32,435 nucleotides of DNA from a virus: the IMG/VR virus record IMGVR_UViG_3300021961_000359, positions 1 to 32,435 of that record, one strand, 5' to 3'. How positions within the stretch are numbered: the first letter of the stretch is position 1; every line of letters starts with the position of its first letter. The notes under the pieces were generated by a model, which saw only the letters and a list, made by a program, of their open reading frames with translations, made no database searches and was not told the DNA's origin. A program made the translations under genes and the position numbers. Below, in pieces: positions 1 through 7,677 of the stretch.

Positions 1-166
1 GCGTGGATGCAACAGCTTAAAAATATGGGGGCAGTGGCCTTAAAATTATGCCATGTAAGCTATTTTGTGCTATGGCCCAAACTCTTTTTTTTAATTTTTT
101 ATTTTCTGGGGCCCCACACAAAATTTCGAATTTTTCATGGGTAAAAATTTTTTTGGGGGGGGCCTA
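1..166. other. Non-coding left edge with homopolymer runs
   Basis: No gene is supported here. It lies downstream of the last minus-strand gene (stop at 167). It holds a run of seven T followed by eight G near 150-164, a GGGGCCCC palindrome near 108-115, and an imperfect inverted repeat near 114-142 (CCCA...AAAATT-TCG-AATTTT...TGGG). The repeat could act as a weak terminator for the leftward transcripts. The G run is odd in such an AT-rich genome and could also be a sequencing or assembly artefact. Confidence 0.4.
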
Positions 167-604
167 CTATAGCCACTCTAATATCTCAAAGTATTCTAAT
201 ACTCTTTGTTTTGCTTCTTGTTCGGATCGTGCTAAGATTTCTACACTAATCACATCCTCTTCTAAGAATACTCTAAAAGGGCATTTGTTATTCTTCGTGT
301 ACATCAGCATTTCTTCTACGTCAACTCTACCACTCAGCTTATAGAATTGCCCGTCTTTTGCTCTTAAGATTAAATCGATAGTTTCAAAGTGGATTCTAAG
401 GATGTTATCGTACCACTTTTCGGCGTCTTTGCGTGTATTAAAAGAAGGAGAGATAGTTCCACCGGAGGATGAATTAACCCAGAACCAGACGTATTCTTCT
501 GATTCTGGATCTCTATACTTAATTAAAGATGCGTTAAAAGATCTCTTGGTATTGGGTATCTCTGGAGGAGGATGGTCTGGAGGGCTTGAAGGAGTTCTTG
601 GCAT
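167..604 (-). CDS. Hypothetical protein, 145 aa
   Basis: I do not recognise this protein. I chose the ATG at 604, seven codons inside the longest frame, because it shares one base with the stop of the oxygenase gene upstream (TAATG) and follows a purine-rich AAGAAG stretch. This arrangement recurs at many junctions here. The first 20 residues are proline-rich (PRTPSSPPDHPPPEIP). A mixed alpha/beta region follows, with several tryptophans, then an acidic C-terminal helix. There is no signal peptide, membrane segment or cysteine motif. Coupling to the 2OG oxygenase suggests co-expression, but the function is unknown. Confidence 0.7.
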   Translation of the reverse strand: MPRTPSSPPDHPPPEIPNTKRSFNASLIKYRDPESEEYVWFWVNSSSGGTISPSFNTRKDAEKWYDNILRIHFETIDLILRAKDGQFYKLSGRVDVEEMLMYTKNNKCPFRVFLEEDVISVEILARSEQEAKQRVLEYFEILEWL

Positions 605-1155
605 TATTTCTTCTTGGAGAACCAAAGCTGAATGGAATATCGAATAGGAGCATTAGCTGCAAGGGGAGTCGTGCAATGCCATTCGGTGTTTGTTGAGCGT
701 ATGGCTGTGTTATACTGTGGAACATAGAAGTTACCGGACAAAGGATTAAAAGGTGCCTGGGATAGGTCGTTACCTGCATTTAGATCGGTCCATGCAAACC
801 AACCGCCCCAATTGGAATCCCATTCTTTTGACAGGTAAATCGACATTGCGTCATATTCTGGAAAGTCTGGATGCCAGTTTACGCAGGAAAGCGGAAACCC
901 CATATAGAACAATGCAGAGGTAGTTTCGGGCATCCAGTCAATGGTTCCACGGTTATACAGGTCATTGTAAATGGCTGCTCTGAGATTTTCTGGAAAAACT
1001 CTGGAAAGAATCGTACCAATCGTTGCGTATTTCAGTACATTCAGCCATTTGACCTGATTGGAAGCCCAAACATCACCTGCTTGAGTTTCTTCATTCCATG
1101 CAAAGATTTGATCGATGAGTTCTTGTGAAAGTACATCACGTACAACGTAAATCAT
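604..1155 (-). CDS. 2OG-Fe(II) oxygenase (prolyl 4-hydroxylase-like)
   Basis: Predicted non-haem iron, 2-oxoglutarate-dependent dioxygenase of 183 aa. The facial triad is visible: H95-x-D97 in the NWHPDFPEYDAMSIYLSK stretch and a distal H160 in TEWHCTTPL. R172 in APIRYSIQLWF is placed to bind the 2-oxoglutarate carboxylate. A start at 1155 is preferred over the in-frame ATG at 1182 because AAGGA lies six bases upstream and it avoids an overlap with the VWA gene. Enzymes of this family are common in T4-like marine phages; their substrates there (protein side chain, nucleobase or other) are mostly unknown. The family call is firm, the substrate unknown. Confidence 0.85.
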   Translation of the reverse strand: MIYVVRDVLSQELIDQIFAWNEETQAGDVWASNQVKWLNVLKYATIGTILSRVFPENLRAAIYNDLYNRGTIDWMPETTSALFYMGFPLSCVNWHPDFPEYDAMSIYLSKEWDSNWGGWFAWTDLNAGNDLSQAPFNPLSGNFYVPQYNTAIRSTNTEWHCTTPLAANAPIRYSIQLWFSKKK

Positions 1156-1174
1156 AGTAATCCTTTTTATGCAA

Positions 1175-3319
1175 TTATGCAATCAATGTAATAAAACGAT
1201 TCAATATTACACGGTTCAAAAGTCGCCCGCTCGTATATTTAGAAAATGCGGAGACAAGTGAGCGTGTTGTTACATTTGTATTTTTTGGTTCAAAAGTAAA
1301 TTCTGAATCTTCAATGTCAAGTTTGTCTGAACGAAGGAAATAATAGTCATCATAACCAACATCAGAAAGAAGCGTATAGTTCTTCTTTTTAAAATCGGCT
1401 ATATGCTTATCTTTCACAAGAGTATCATCGGTTTGAATATAGGTCGAAATCGCTTCCCGTGCATAACGCATCGAGCAGATATAAAATCCGATGATATTGC
1501 AGTTTGCACGTTGTTTAAGCAATTTCAAAAGCGCAATTGTCTGCATCGCAGCAAAGGTGTCTGATGCAAGATATTTGTTGTTTTTTGAATCGATTTCAAC
1601 CGATGCTTTGGTAACAGGATCACGAAACCAGCAACGGCGATAACGTGAAACGTTAATTGAATGTGAAAAGGTGCTCTCTGATGCAAAACGATGATGCAAA
1701 GGTGCACCGTTTCCGTCCGTCAGAAAAACTGCATTGACGATATCAATCTTATTGGCTTTCTTGAATTCTGGAAGAATCGTATATGCTGCAATGATTGCCT
1801 CATTCAGTGGTGTACCCGAAAGGTGCATAAGTTTAGGAAACCAACAAGTGCTGTTGTACTGGTTTGCAACAAATTTTAGGAGATGGGATGCCATAAAAGT
1901 AAACTGGCGAATCGTCATCTTACTGGACAAAAGATTCAACAAAGAAAAGTGCTCAAGTCGAATCGTACCGACTTTATTTGCTTGAATCGGCTTTTCGTTT
2001 GCATTCTCTTGCAGCCCTGATGCAAACGCATACACTTCAAAAGGAATATTGACTTTCTTGCAAAAGAAAACTAGATTAAGCAATTGCTTGATTGTGGCCG
2101 ACATATGCTCGGCCATCGAACCCGACCAGTCGATGAACATAACCAGCCCATGCGATTTACCATTGGGCACTTTTGTCATGCGAGCAAAAATGTCATCAGT
2201 AAAACGATACTCATGAATTTTGTTTAGATTAAGTTCACCCGTTTTTGAAATACGTGAACGTGACTGCTGTTCGGCATTTTTACGCATTTCAAATTCTTTG
2301 ACAAGATAAGACACAACTTTGTTCGATTCGTTTTTGAACTTGTTGTATTCGGACAGGAATACCTCTTTGTTGTATGAGGTATTCTTGATGTTTTCTGCAA
2401 TAATCATTTCGATAATGTTTTCATAACTAACCTTCAGATTATCGATGTACAGTTCGGGAATATCCGAATACACAATTTCTTTGTTTTCTTCTGAATAGAG
2501 TTCCTGTTCTTTTTTACGAAAGGTGTCATCGGTGACTGAACGAATGTTTGTATCGTTCGTACCGGTCGTACCGGAATCGTCTTCAAATTCATCCAGTGAA
2601 TACTCATCATCATAACCTTCGGAATCAAATTGATCCTTTGATTCTAACTCATCACTGTCAAAATCATCACTCTCGTCAATTTCGTCGCTCTCATCATAAT
2701 CTTGCCCATCCGACGGCATGCTGAATTTTTTGCTCTTTTGTTGCATTTGTTCTTTTTCTTGTTTACGCTGCTCCTTCATAAACTTCTGAATTTTGATAGC
2801 AACTTGAACAGTCTCATCAAAGGTTTCGGCATTCTCAACTTCTCTCAGCAGTTCAGCCTCTTTCAAGGAAAATTCAATACCTTGTGCAGATCCACCTTTT
2901 GTGTACAGATTTACACGGTCAATGAAGTTTAGTTTGTTGAGGTCTTTTCCTTTTACTCCAAAAAAGTCCATGTCGAACAGTTGTCGATAACCTTTGACAA
3001 AGGAAACACGGATGCCAGGAAACTTGCGTTTGATTTTCTTTTCAATACGTGCATCTTCGCAAATATTCAGAATCGAACGATTGACTTTTAGATCCACAAT
3101 CGAGTCATGCCAACCCTCAAGAGGCGTTTCAAGCGCATGCCCAGTTTCATGCCCAATCATCAAGTCATAAACTTCAGGTGAAAGGTTTCCGTTAAGAATC
3201 GGAATCGTCAAAATACGATTTTTAACGTCAAAAGATGCCGTGGGAACTTTTCTCTGCTCAACAATTAGATTTTCGGTAGCCATCAGACGGGCAAGAACAG
3301 ACTTAGATTCGATCAGCAT
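1175..3319 (-). CDS. Zincin-VWA fusion protein (CobT-like phage peptidase)
   Basis: A 714-aa protein. An N-terminal zinc-peptidase-like region holds H57-E-T-G-H61 and a following NICEDARIEKKIK segment (85-97) that looks like the third-ligand helix of gluzincin-type peptidases. A very acidic, low-complexity linker follows (about 205-250, rich in D, E and S), then a helical region. A C-terminal von Willebrand A domain begins near 390 with the MIDAS motif D397-W-S-G-S. The layout resembles the CobT/VWA proteins of T4-like cyanophages. These may act with an AAA+ partner, but none is in this window. A near-perfect sigma70 promoter lies just upstream, so it is probably expressed early. Substrate and role are unknown. 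Confidence 0.82.
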   Translation of the reverse strand: MLIESKSVLARLMATENLIVEQRKVPTASFDVKNRILTIPILNGNLSPEVYDLMIGHETGHALETPLEGWHDSIVDLKVNRSILNICEDARIEKKIKRKFPGIRVSFVKGYRQLFDMDFFGVKGKDLNKLNFIDRVNLYTKGGSAQGIEFSLKEAELLREVENAETFDETVQVAIKIQKFMKEQRKQEKEQMQQKSKKFSMPSDGQDYDESDEIDESDDFDSDELESKDQFDSEGYDDEYSLDEFEDDSGTTGTNDTNIRSVTDDTFRKKEQELYSEENKEIVYSDIPELYIDNLKVSYENIIEMIIAENIKNTSYNKEVFLSEYNKFKNESNKVVSYLVKEFEMRKNAEQQSRSRISKTGELNLNKIHEYRFTDDIFARMTKVPNGKSHGLVMFIDWSGSMAEHMSATIKQLLNLVFFCKKVNIPFEVYAFASGLQENANEKPIQANKVGTIRLEHFSLLNLLSSKMTIRQFTFMASHLLKFVANQYNSTCWFPKLMHLSGTPLNEAIIAAYTILPEFKKANKIDIVNAVFLTDGNGAPLHHRFASESTFSHSINVSRYRRCWFRDPVTKASVEIDSKNNKYLASDTFAAMQTIALLKLLKQRANCNIIGFYICSMRYAREAISTYIQTDDTLVKDKHIADFKKKNYTLLSDVGYDDYYFLRSDKLDIEDSEFTFEPKNTNVTTRSLVSAFSKYTSGRLLNRVILNRFITLIA

Positions 3320-3355
3320 CGTAATTCCTATGTTTTTTGAGTGTTGATATAAGAA

Positions 3356-3384
3356 ATTATATTAAAAAACACGTAAAAAGTCAA
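3356..3384 (-). promoter_or_regulatory. Sigma70-type promoter before the VWA gene
   Basis: On the minus strand TTGACT (3384-3379) is followed by a 17-base spacer and a perfect TATAAT (3361-3356). It sits in the 87-base gap in front of the VWA gene, with the -10 box about 37 bases before its ATG. This is a host-type promoter and suggests early transcription by unmodified host RNA polymerase. Confidence 0.8.
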
Positions 3385-3406
3385 ATTTTTTCGATTTTAT
3401 TGTCTT

Positions 3407-3649
3407 TTACTGTTGTTTTTTTGTAATAACCAACTTATTTCCGTCAATAAGTTCAAGATTTAGCGTGTCTCCCTCTTTCCAGCCGATTTTTTCGCACATT
3501 CCTTCAGGAAAAGTCAAAATTCCGTCTCCGGAACCGTCATTAGCATCTTCAATATAACAATAACCGCTTAAATAGGCCATAGGATTGACCCATTCATTGA
3601 CAATATCTGTCAATTGTTGCCACGCTTGCACATTTTGTTCTACATTCAT
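3407..3649 (-). CDS. AbrB/MazE-like small protein
   Basis: An 80-aa protein whose second half (about 40-76) reads like a SpoVT/AbrB swapped-hairpin domain: GDGILTFPEGMCEKIGWKEGD followed by LNLELIDGNKLVITKK. Family members bind DNA as dimers, often as antitoxins or transition-state regulators, and versions like this recur in T4-like aquatic phages. The N-terminal 35 residues are tryptophan-rich and specific to this protein. AGGAT lies nine bases before the ATG. No toxin gene is adjacent, so a phage transcription regulator is likelier than an antitoxin. The DNA target is unknown. Confidence 0.65.
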   Translation of the reverse strand: MNVEQNVQAWQQLTDIVNEWVNPMAYLSGYCYIEDANDGSGDGILTFPEGMCEKIGWKEGDTLNLELIDGNKLVITKKQQ

Positions 3650-3673
3650 AATAATTTATCCTATTTAAGTGAT

Positions 3674-4015
3674 TTAACGACGCATTTTTGCAATATCTTT
3701 TGCTTCTTCATCAGTGAAAATTGGAATTGCATTAGATTTATGCAAAGTTCCAATTCCAATGATTTTGTCACCCGTGTAGACTTTTCGAGGAGCTGCTGCG
3801 GCCATTGATAACCCAGAGTCTACAGACGGTATATGTTTGGTTGTTGATCGCCCAGAGGGAATTTTCATAGAATATTCGTTGATTGTATGGTATTTTTTAG
3901 TTTTTACTTTACTACCATCAACGCCATGTTTTTTGAGCCATGCTGCATATTCTTCACGCTCTTTTTTTGGAGCGAGTTTGGGTTTTGACTTACCTAGATT
4001 GGTGTAAATAATCAT
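3674..4015 (-). CDS. Conserved phage hypothetical protein, 113 aa
   Basis: A small basic protein beginning MIIYTNLGKSKPKLAPK. The start at 4015 is chosen over the in-frame ATG at 4030 because GGAG lies seven bases upstream. The N-terminal part (1-45) is lysine-rich with EREEYAAWLKKHGVDG. The middle has SGRSTTKHIPSVDSGLS, and the C-terminus (RKVYTGDKIIGIGTLHKS) looks like a small beta unit. I recall similar proteins in marine T4-like phages but know of no function. It is the first gene after a strong sigma70 promoter, so it is probably early. Confidence 0.72.
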   Translation of the reverse strand: MIIYTNLGKSKPKLAPKKEREEYAAWLKKHGVDGSKVKTKKYHTINEYSMKIPSGRSTTKHIPSVDSGLSMAAAAPRKVYTGDKIIGIGTLHKSNAIPIFTDEEAKDIAKMRR

Positions 4016-4039
4016 TATAATCTCCAACAAAGAGATATC

Positions 4040-4068
4040 AGTATATCACATTGTTGAAGCTTTGTCAA
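4040..4068 (-). promoter_or_regulatory. Sigma70-type promoter before the 113-aa gene
   Basis: On the minus strand a perfect TTGACA (4068-4063), a 17-base spacer and TATACT (4045-4040) stand in the gap between the 60-aa gene and the 113-aa gene. Five of six bases match at -10 and six of six at -35. The predicted transcript would start a few bases before the GGAG ribosome site of the gene at 4015. Confidence 0.8.
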
Positions 4069-4095
4069 CCAAAAGTGTTGTTTTTTTACAACGCC

Positions 4096-4278
4096 TTAGT
4101 CTTTATATTTAAAGGGCCTATCTGAACCTTCAAAAGCATAATTATCTTCTTCGTATTGTCGCATTTTCATTTTACGAATTTCACGGTTTTCACGTTTTCT
4201 TTTTTGTTTTCTTCCGCCGTAACCGTAGTCATCGGAATAGTCACGCTCTTGTCGAAATTTTCCAACAAATTTTCCCAC
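4096..4278 (-). CDS. Small highly charged protein, 60 aa
   Basis: A 60-aa protein composed largely of charged and aromatic residues: KRKRENREIRKMKMRQYEED in the middle and DDYGYGG before it. It starts with GTG; GGAG a few bases upstream supports that start, and there is no better ATG. It is the last gene of the RNase H/DUF6433 run, and a short hairpin-forming sequence and a new promoter follow it. It could be a nucleic-acid-binding or host-takeover peptide, but nothing in the sequence shows that. Confidence 0.6.
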   Translation of the reverse strand: MGKFVGKFRQERDYSDDYGYGGRKQKRKRENREIRKMKMRQYEEDNYAFEGSDRPFKYKD

Positions 4279-4297
4279 TTAAGTCTCCGTAGTTAGA

Positions 4298-4720
4298 TTA
4301 AAAGATACCTGGAATATTATCACGAATAAATTTTTCGGTCAAACCTTTGACTCCCAGGTTTTTTCTGAAAATACCCATAACGATTTCCGCCTCACGAGGT
4401 TCAAGAGATTCTAAAAACACCACTAAAAGTTCTTCACTTCGTTTTGGTGTTAGTTTCTCTGCGGTAGGATTACCTTTTTGAAAAATATAAAGTCTTTTGA
4501 TTTCAGTGTCAAGAGACGCAAAGGAATATCCTGGAACAATTTCTTGCTTCTTATATGATTCAGGGAAGTTTTTATATTTCCACTGCACTTCTGGCCTATA
4601 TGCTAATTGTAGAACCAACTTCAATGTTGGGCCCCAATTTTTAGCAAGAACATCGATTCTATCTTTTTTGTTAGTTTGTTTTTCAAACTCATCAAATACT
4701 TCGTAAATATTTTTACGCAT
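4298..4720 (-). CDS. DUF6433-like phage protein
   Basis: A 140-aa helical protein that I match to the DUF6433 family of T4-like phages, from the order of features: an N-terminal helix with KKDRIDVLAKN, a LVLQLAYRPEVQWKYK segment, a PGYSFASLDTEIKRLY stretch and a C-terminal EAEIVMGIFRKNLGVKGLT. Its role is not known to me; relatives sit beside replication genes. Its ATG shares one base with the rnh stop (TAATG), so the two are probably translated together. Confidence 0.7.
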   Translation of the reverse strand: MRKNIYEVFDEFEKQTNKKDRIDVLAKNWGPTLKLVLQLAYRPEVQWKYKNFPESYKKQEIVPGYSFASLDTEIKRLYIFQKGNPTAEKLTPKRSEELLVVFLESLEPREAEIVMGIFRKNLGVKGLTEKFIRDNIPGIF

Positions 4721-5565
4721 TAAAATTCCTCTATTACATCCATAAGGTTTTTAAGTTTCTTCTCCATAAAATAATTAATCAGTTGTGATTTTGGAGAAGG
4801 CTTGTAATTATCGAACGCTTTGATAATTGACACTTGAATTTCTTTAGGTGTCATTTCGAGATCAATCAAAGTTTTGTTGCGAATAAATCCTCGTTTTATT
4901 TCCTCTTCATAGTTTTCTGAATTTTCATTCAGAAGTTGACTGAGTTTAACTTTAGTGATGGGCTTTTGTCTCTGTTCGAGTACAAAGCAATTGTCGGGTG
5001 AGAAAATATTTGGAATGCCGTCTCCACGATCACCTTGAATAATCTTCTCTTTTAGATCAGATGTAGGATTCGTAGAAACGATAAACTTCTTGGTGGCAGG
5101 ATTATATTGCTTTACATTTTTATATTTCTGCAATTGAATGAAGTCACCATCACTCGAAAGGATCAGAACCTTTTCAGTGCCTGAGTGGCGGACAGAGAGA
5201 GTACCGATAATATCATCAGCTTCAGCACCATCAACATCAATGACTTTGTATGGAAAGTTTTCTTTCAATTCTTGTTTTAGATTTCCAAGAATATTAAAAA
5301 TAAGATGCCAATCTAGGTCGGATTTCTCTCGTGCCTTTTTCCTCCCAGCCTTGTAATAAGGAAAGAAGCTTTTTCGCCAATAAGTTCTGTTATCGCAACA
5401 GAGAACAACTTCACCATACTCTTGGCGAAATTGTTTTATTTGAGTTCTCAGTATATTAAGAACTAGGTGTCGAATAAGCCCTTCTTCGATTTTGAGATTT
5501 TTCTGTCCTGCTATTTGCGCCATCAACCCAGAGAGCAGAACTTGGTTTAGATCAATGAGAATCAT
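4720..5565 (-). CDS. rnh: RNase H / 5'-3' exonuclease (T4 Rnh, FEN-1 family)
   Basis: A 281-aa relative of T4 RNase H, the FEN-family nuclease that removes RNA primers from lagging-strand fragments. Metal-binding acids are visible in order: D5 in MILIDLNQ, D58 in CCDNRTYWR, E115/D117/D118 in DGAEADDIIG, D139/D141 in SSDGDFIQL, and a GDRGDGIPN loop near 178-186 as in the helix-hairpin-helix region. The conserved basic stretch (RKSFFPYYKAGRKK) lies at 64-77. The length is close to the T4 protein. It is preceded by AAAGGT at proper distance and coupled to DUF6433. It works with gp41 and gp61, encoded elsewhere in this window. Confidence 0.92.
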   Translation of the reverse strand: MILIDLNQVLLSGLMAQIAGQKNLKIEEGLIRHLVLNILRTQIKQFRQEYGEVVLCCDNRTYWRKSFFPYYKAGRKKAREKSDLDWHLIFNILGNLKQELKENFPYKVIDVDGAEADDIIGTLSVRHSGTEKVLILSSDGDFIQLQKYKNVKQYNPATKKFIVSTNPTSDLKEKIIQGDRGDGIPNIFSPDNCFVLEQRQKPITKVKLSQLLNENSENYEEEIKRGFIRNKTLIDLEMTPKEIQVSIIKAFDNYKPSPKSQLINYFMEKKLKNLMDVIEEF

Positions 5566-5574
5566 TATATACCT

Positions 5575-6666
5575 TTATTTGATAATTCTAACTAAGATGG
5601 TATCAGAATTAATTCTACCTGTCAAGGGCTGTTCGACAGAATTTATTGTGGAAAGAAATTTGCGAAGAGATACTTTACCACTTTTCAAAAGCTCTGGTAA
5701 AACTGTATCTGGTTTTCTAACCGTCTTATGTACAGACGTTTGTTCACTAAAATTCACAATTGTCGTACCTTTGACGGTTAGCCCACTTTCATCAATTGCA
5801 TTGTACACACCAAGCTTTCTGGTTTTTGTGTTGAAAATCCACAGTTGTGATGAACCAACAATGTCGGTTGGGTTCACCGATGCAATTTTAAAATCGGGAT
5901 CTTCTTTCTTAAACGAAAGCTTTGATATCACCTTGTCGACAGGTTTAGCTTTTTTCTTTCTTGGCTTCCTGGTCAATTTGGTGTTGTGTGAAATTCTTTC
6001 GGCATCAGATACAATCTTGTTCAGATAAGACAAATATTCTTTCAATTCTTTTTTAGAGAAATTCGAATATCCTTCAGTCAACTGTTCATCTTTTCCCTGA
6101 ACAACTTGTTCGATTTCGGATACCTTCTGTTTGAAGAATTTGATTACATGGTTTGCATGTGCGCTTTTGATACCCATGGCTTGCATAGAGTCGTAAGGAT
6201 CTACGGCATCAAAATCCCGAACCATGAAACAGTCATCAATAATACTTTCGATTTCACCAATATATTCTTTTGCTTTGTCGAAAGTTCTTTCTTGAATTGA
6301 AATTACAACTTTAGGCTCGACAGGTTTTTTTGTTTCCTGTAACTCAACTTTATGCTTCAACTCTTCTATAAAAGAAGAAATCCAAAGAGTATTCTTTTCA
6401 TTCAGGTTTCCGCCACGCATTTTGATGCGGCAGACAAAGCCTAAATTTTTAAATTGGTCTTCAGGAACTTTTTCGATAAGATCAATATCTTTTTTGGTGT
6501 ATTTGTTTTCCTTAAGATATTGGATAGTGTATTTTTTACTATCTTTTGATTCACAGTGATAATTATACCAATTAAGTGCTTTTACAATTGAACCATCACC
6601 ATTCTTCCAGGTAGGTTCTCCACCTGAAATTTGTTTTTCATAGTCTTTAACGGATGTAAGTCTCAT
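5575..6666 (-). CDS. Conserved phage protein of unknown function, 363 aa
   Basis: I recognise the type (a conserved hypothetical of marine T4-like phages next to replication genes) but know of no function. Residues 1-110 hold a helical domain (EKQISGGEPTWKNGDG, then KYTKKDIDLIEKVPEDQF). The middle (about 120-235) is lysine- and glutamate-rich and probably coiled coil. A KPRKKKAKPVDK basic patch follows. The C-terminal 110 residues form a beta-rich domain (SQLWIFNTKTRKLGVYNAID), ending in a conserved PLTGRINSDTILVRI. It overlaps the upstream gene by 20 bases and has no clear ribosome site, which suggests coupling. Confidence 0.7.
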   Translation of the reverse strand: MRLTSVKDYEKQISGGEPTWKNGDGSIVKALNWYNYHCESKDSKKYTIQYLKENKYTKKDIDLIEKVPEDQFKNLGFVCRIKMRGGNLNEKNTLWISSFIEELKHKVELQETKKPVEPKVVISIQERTFDKAKEYIGEIESIIDDCFMVRDFDAVDPYDSMQAMGIKSAHANHVIKFFKQKVSEIEQVVQGKDEQLTEGYSNFSKKELKEYLSYLNKIVSDAERISHNTKLTRKPRKKKAKPVDKVISKLSFKKEDPDFKIASVNPTDIVGSSQLWIFNTKTRKLGVYNAIDESGLTVKGTTIVNFSEQTSVHKTVRKPDTVLPELLKSGKVSLRKFLSTINSVEQPLTGRINSDTILVRIIK

Positions 6667-6925
6667 TTTTCGTTACGGCTTTAATTGAGTCAAGGCGAAA
6701 TGAACGCCAACCATTATTTTCCAAATCCCATACTGCTATTGTATTGGGGTTTTCTGCTTTTGGCAAACTTTCTGTCAAAAGTTGTTGTTTTTCTGCAACA
6801 GTTGTTGGAATGTATTCTGGAAGCAGAGTGCAGTTCATTACCCTTTCGGAACCGTCCACTTTTGTAAAAACCACAGTAACGACAGAATTACTGAGAACTT
6901 CTTTCAATTCATATTTGTTCATCAT
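6647..6925 (-). CDS. SH3-like beta-barrel phage protein (DUF2693-like)
   Basis: A 92-aa protein that fits the small SH3-fold proteins of T4-like phages: VVTVVFTKVDGSERVMNCT, then a flexible middle (PEYIPTTVAEKQ), then the closing strand pair TIAVWDLENNGWRSFRLDSI. Two ATG codons stand in tandem (6925 and 6922), and GGGAG lies eight bases before the first. An upstream in-frame TTG at 6931 is less likely. Relatives are found in many large phages; their ligand is unknown. Confidence 0.72.
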   Translation of the reverse strand: MMNKYELKEVLSNSVVTVVFTKVDGSERVMNCTLLPEYIPTTVAEKQQLLTESLPKAENPNTIAVWDLENNGWRSFRLDSIKAVTKNETYIR

Positions 6926-7268
6926 TTTCAATACTCCCTTTTTCCTTCATTTCATCATACAAATGTTTCATTACCTCTTCGGAGGTAGTCGTAACTTTAG
7001 CCACAACACCTGAAAAACCATCATTTATTAATCTTTCAACATAATGCAAAGGTGAACTAAGAATTGCTTCTGTTTTTTCTAAATCTTGTACAGACTCTGC
7101 CAGGTTAGGTATAACAATAATGTGATAGAAGTCACCCATGACTGAGCCTTCTATTTTTTCACCTTTATTGTTGTAGGTAAAAGTGCTGACGCTATATTCA
7201 TCATCCAATTTGAAAAATTGAATTCCGTCCATTGGTCTATCACGAAACCTATCAACAATATTAATCAA
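6909..7268 (-). CDS. Hypothetical protein, 119 aa
   Basis: Not recognised. The first half looks like a beta sheet (DGIQFFKLDDEYSVSTFTYN); the second half is helical (ESVQDLEKTEAILSSPLHYVERL and TSEEVMKHLYDEMKEKG). The start is uncertain. A TTG at 7268 has AAAGG nine bases upstream and would overlap the GIY-YIG stop by eight bases; the first ATG, at 7232, has no clear ribosome site. The C-terminus overlaps the start of the SH3-like gene by 17 bases. Confidence 0.62.
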   Translation of the reverse strand: MINIVDRFRDRPMDGIQFFKLDDEYSVSTFTYNNKGEKIEGSVMGDFYHIIVIPNLAESVQDLEKTEAILSSPLHYVERLINDGFSGVVAKVTTTSEEVMKHLYDEMKEKGSIENDEQI

Positions 7269-7677
7269 TTAATTTTACCTTTAGGTGATTTTTTCGGACT
7301 CTTACCATTATCCATGTATTATAGTATTCTTCTGATTCTAACACTTGTCGACTGAACTGTTCTTTAGCTTCAAAGTAACTACATTCTCCTTTAGATTTAC
7401 AAAGATACAGAATTTCTCTTTTGAAGTTTTCTGTTCCGTGTAGTATAACATCATTTTGCAATTCTTTGTTAGATCCGTAGTAAGTTTGCCAATCTGAATT
7501 AACTTTATACCTTTTCTTCTTACCTTTTAAGGTTTTTGTCTTAGAAGAATAAAAAAATTTTTTACCTATGTATTTTTTACCAGTTTTTAAATTAGTTATT
7601 AGATAAACGAATCCATAATTATCTTCTATGTCATCTTCAAAAAAATCTTTTTCTTTGTATACCCAATTTATCGCCAT
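7261..7677 (-). CDS. GIY-YIG endonuclease (Seg-like)
   Basis: A 138-aa protein with the GIY-YIG nuclease core near its N-terminus: G22-F-V-Y in place of GIY, K35-Y-I-G as the YIG element, a WQTYYGSN segment (63-70), and E103 in YFEAKEQF as the likely metal-binding glutamate. The insert around 45-58 is lysine-rich (KTKTLKGKKKRYK). There is little beyond the catalytic domain, so DNA specificity is probably limited. T4 Seg proteins are freestanding homing endonucleases, and this gene follows nrdB, a frequent site of such insertions. A repair role cannot be excluded. Confidence 0.8.
   Translation of the reverse strand: MAINWVYKEKDFFEDDIEDNYGFVYLITNLKTGKKYIGKKFFYSSKTKTLKGKKKRYKVNSDWQTYYGSNKELQNDVILHGTENFKREILYLCKSKGECSYFEAKEQFSRQVLESEEYYNTWIMVRVRKNHLKVKLID

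Noticed and set aside
3407-3649. AbrB-like gene as the antitoxin of a toxin-antitoxin pair
   Set aside because: No small toxin-like gene is adjacent; the neighbours are a 113-aa phage protein and the VWA gene under separate promoters.
4077-4092. Short GTTGT-A6-ACAAC hairpin as a terminator
   Set aside because: Only a five-base AT-rich stem with a poor U-tract; too weak to call, though it lies at the right place before the promoter at 4040.
5492-6028. 178-aa plus-strand frame opposite the 363-aa gene
   Set aside because: Antisense of a gene with a conserved C-terminus; hydrophobic composition comes from reading Lys/Glu-rich codons backwards.
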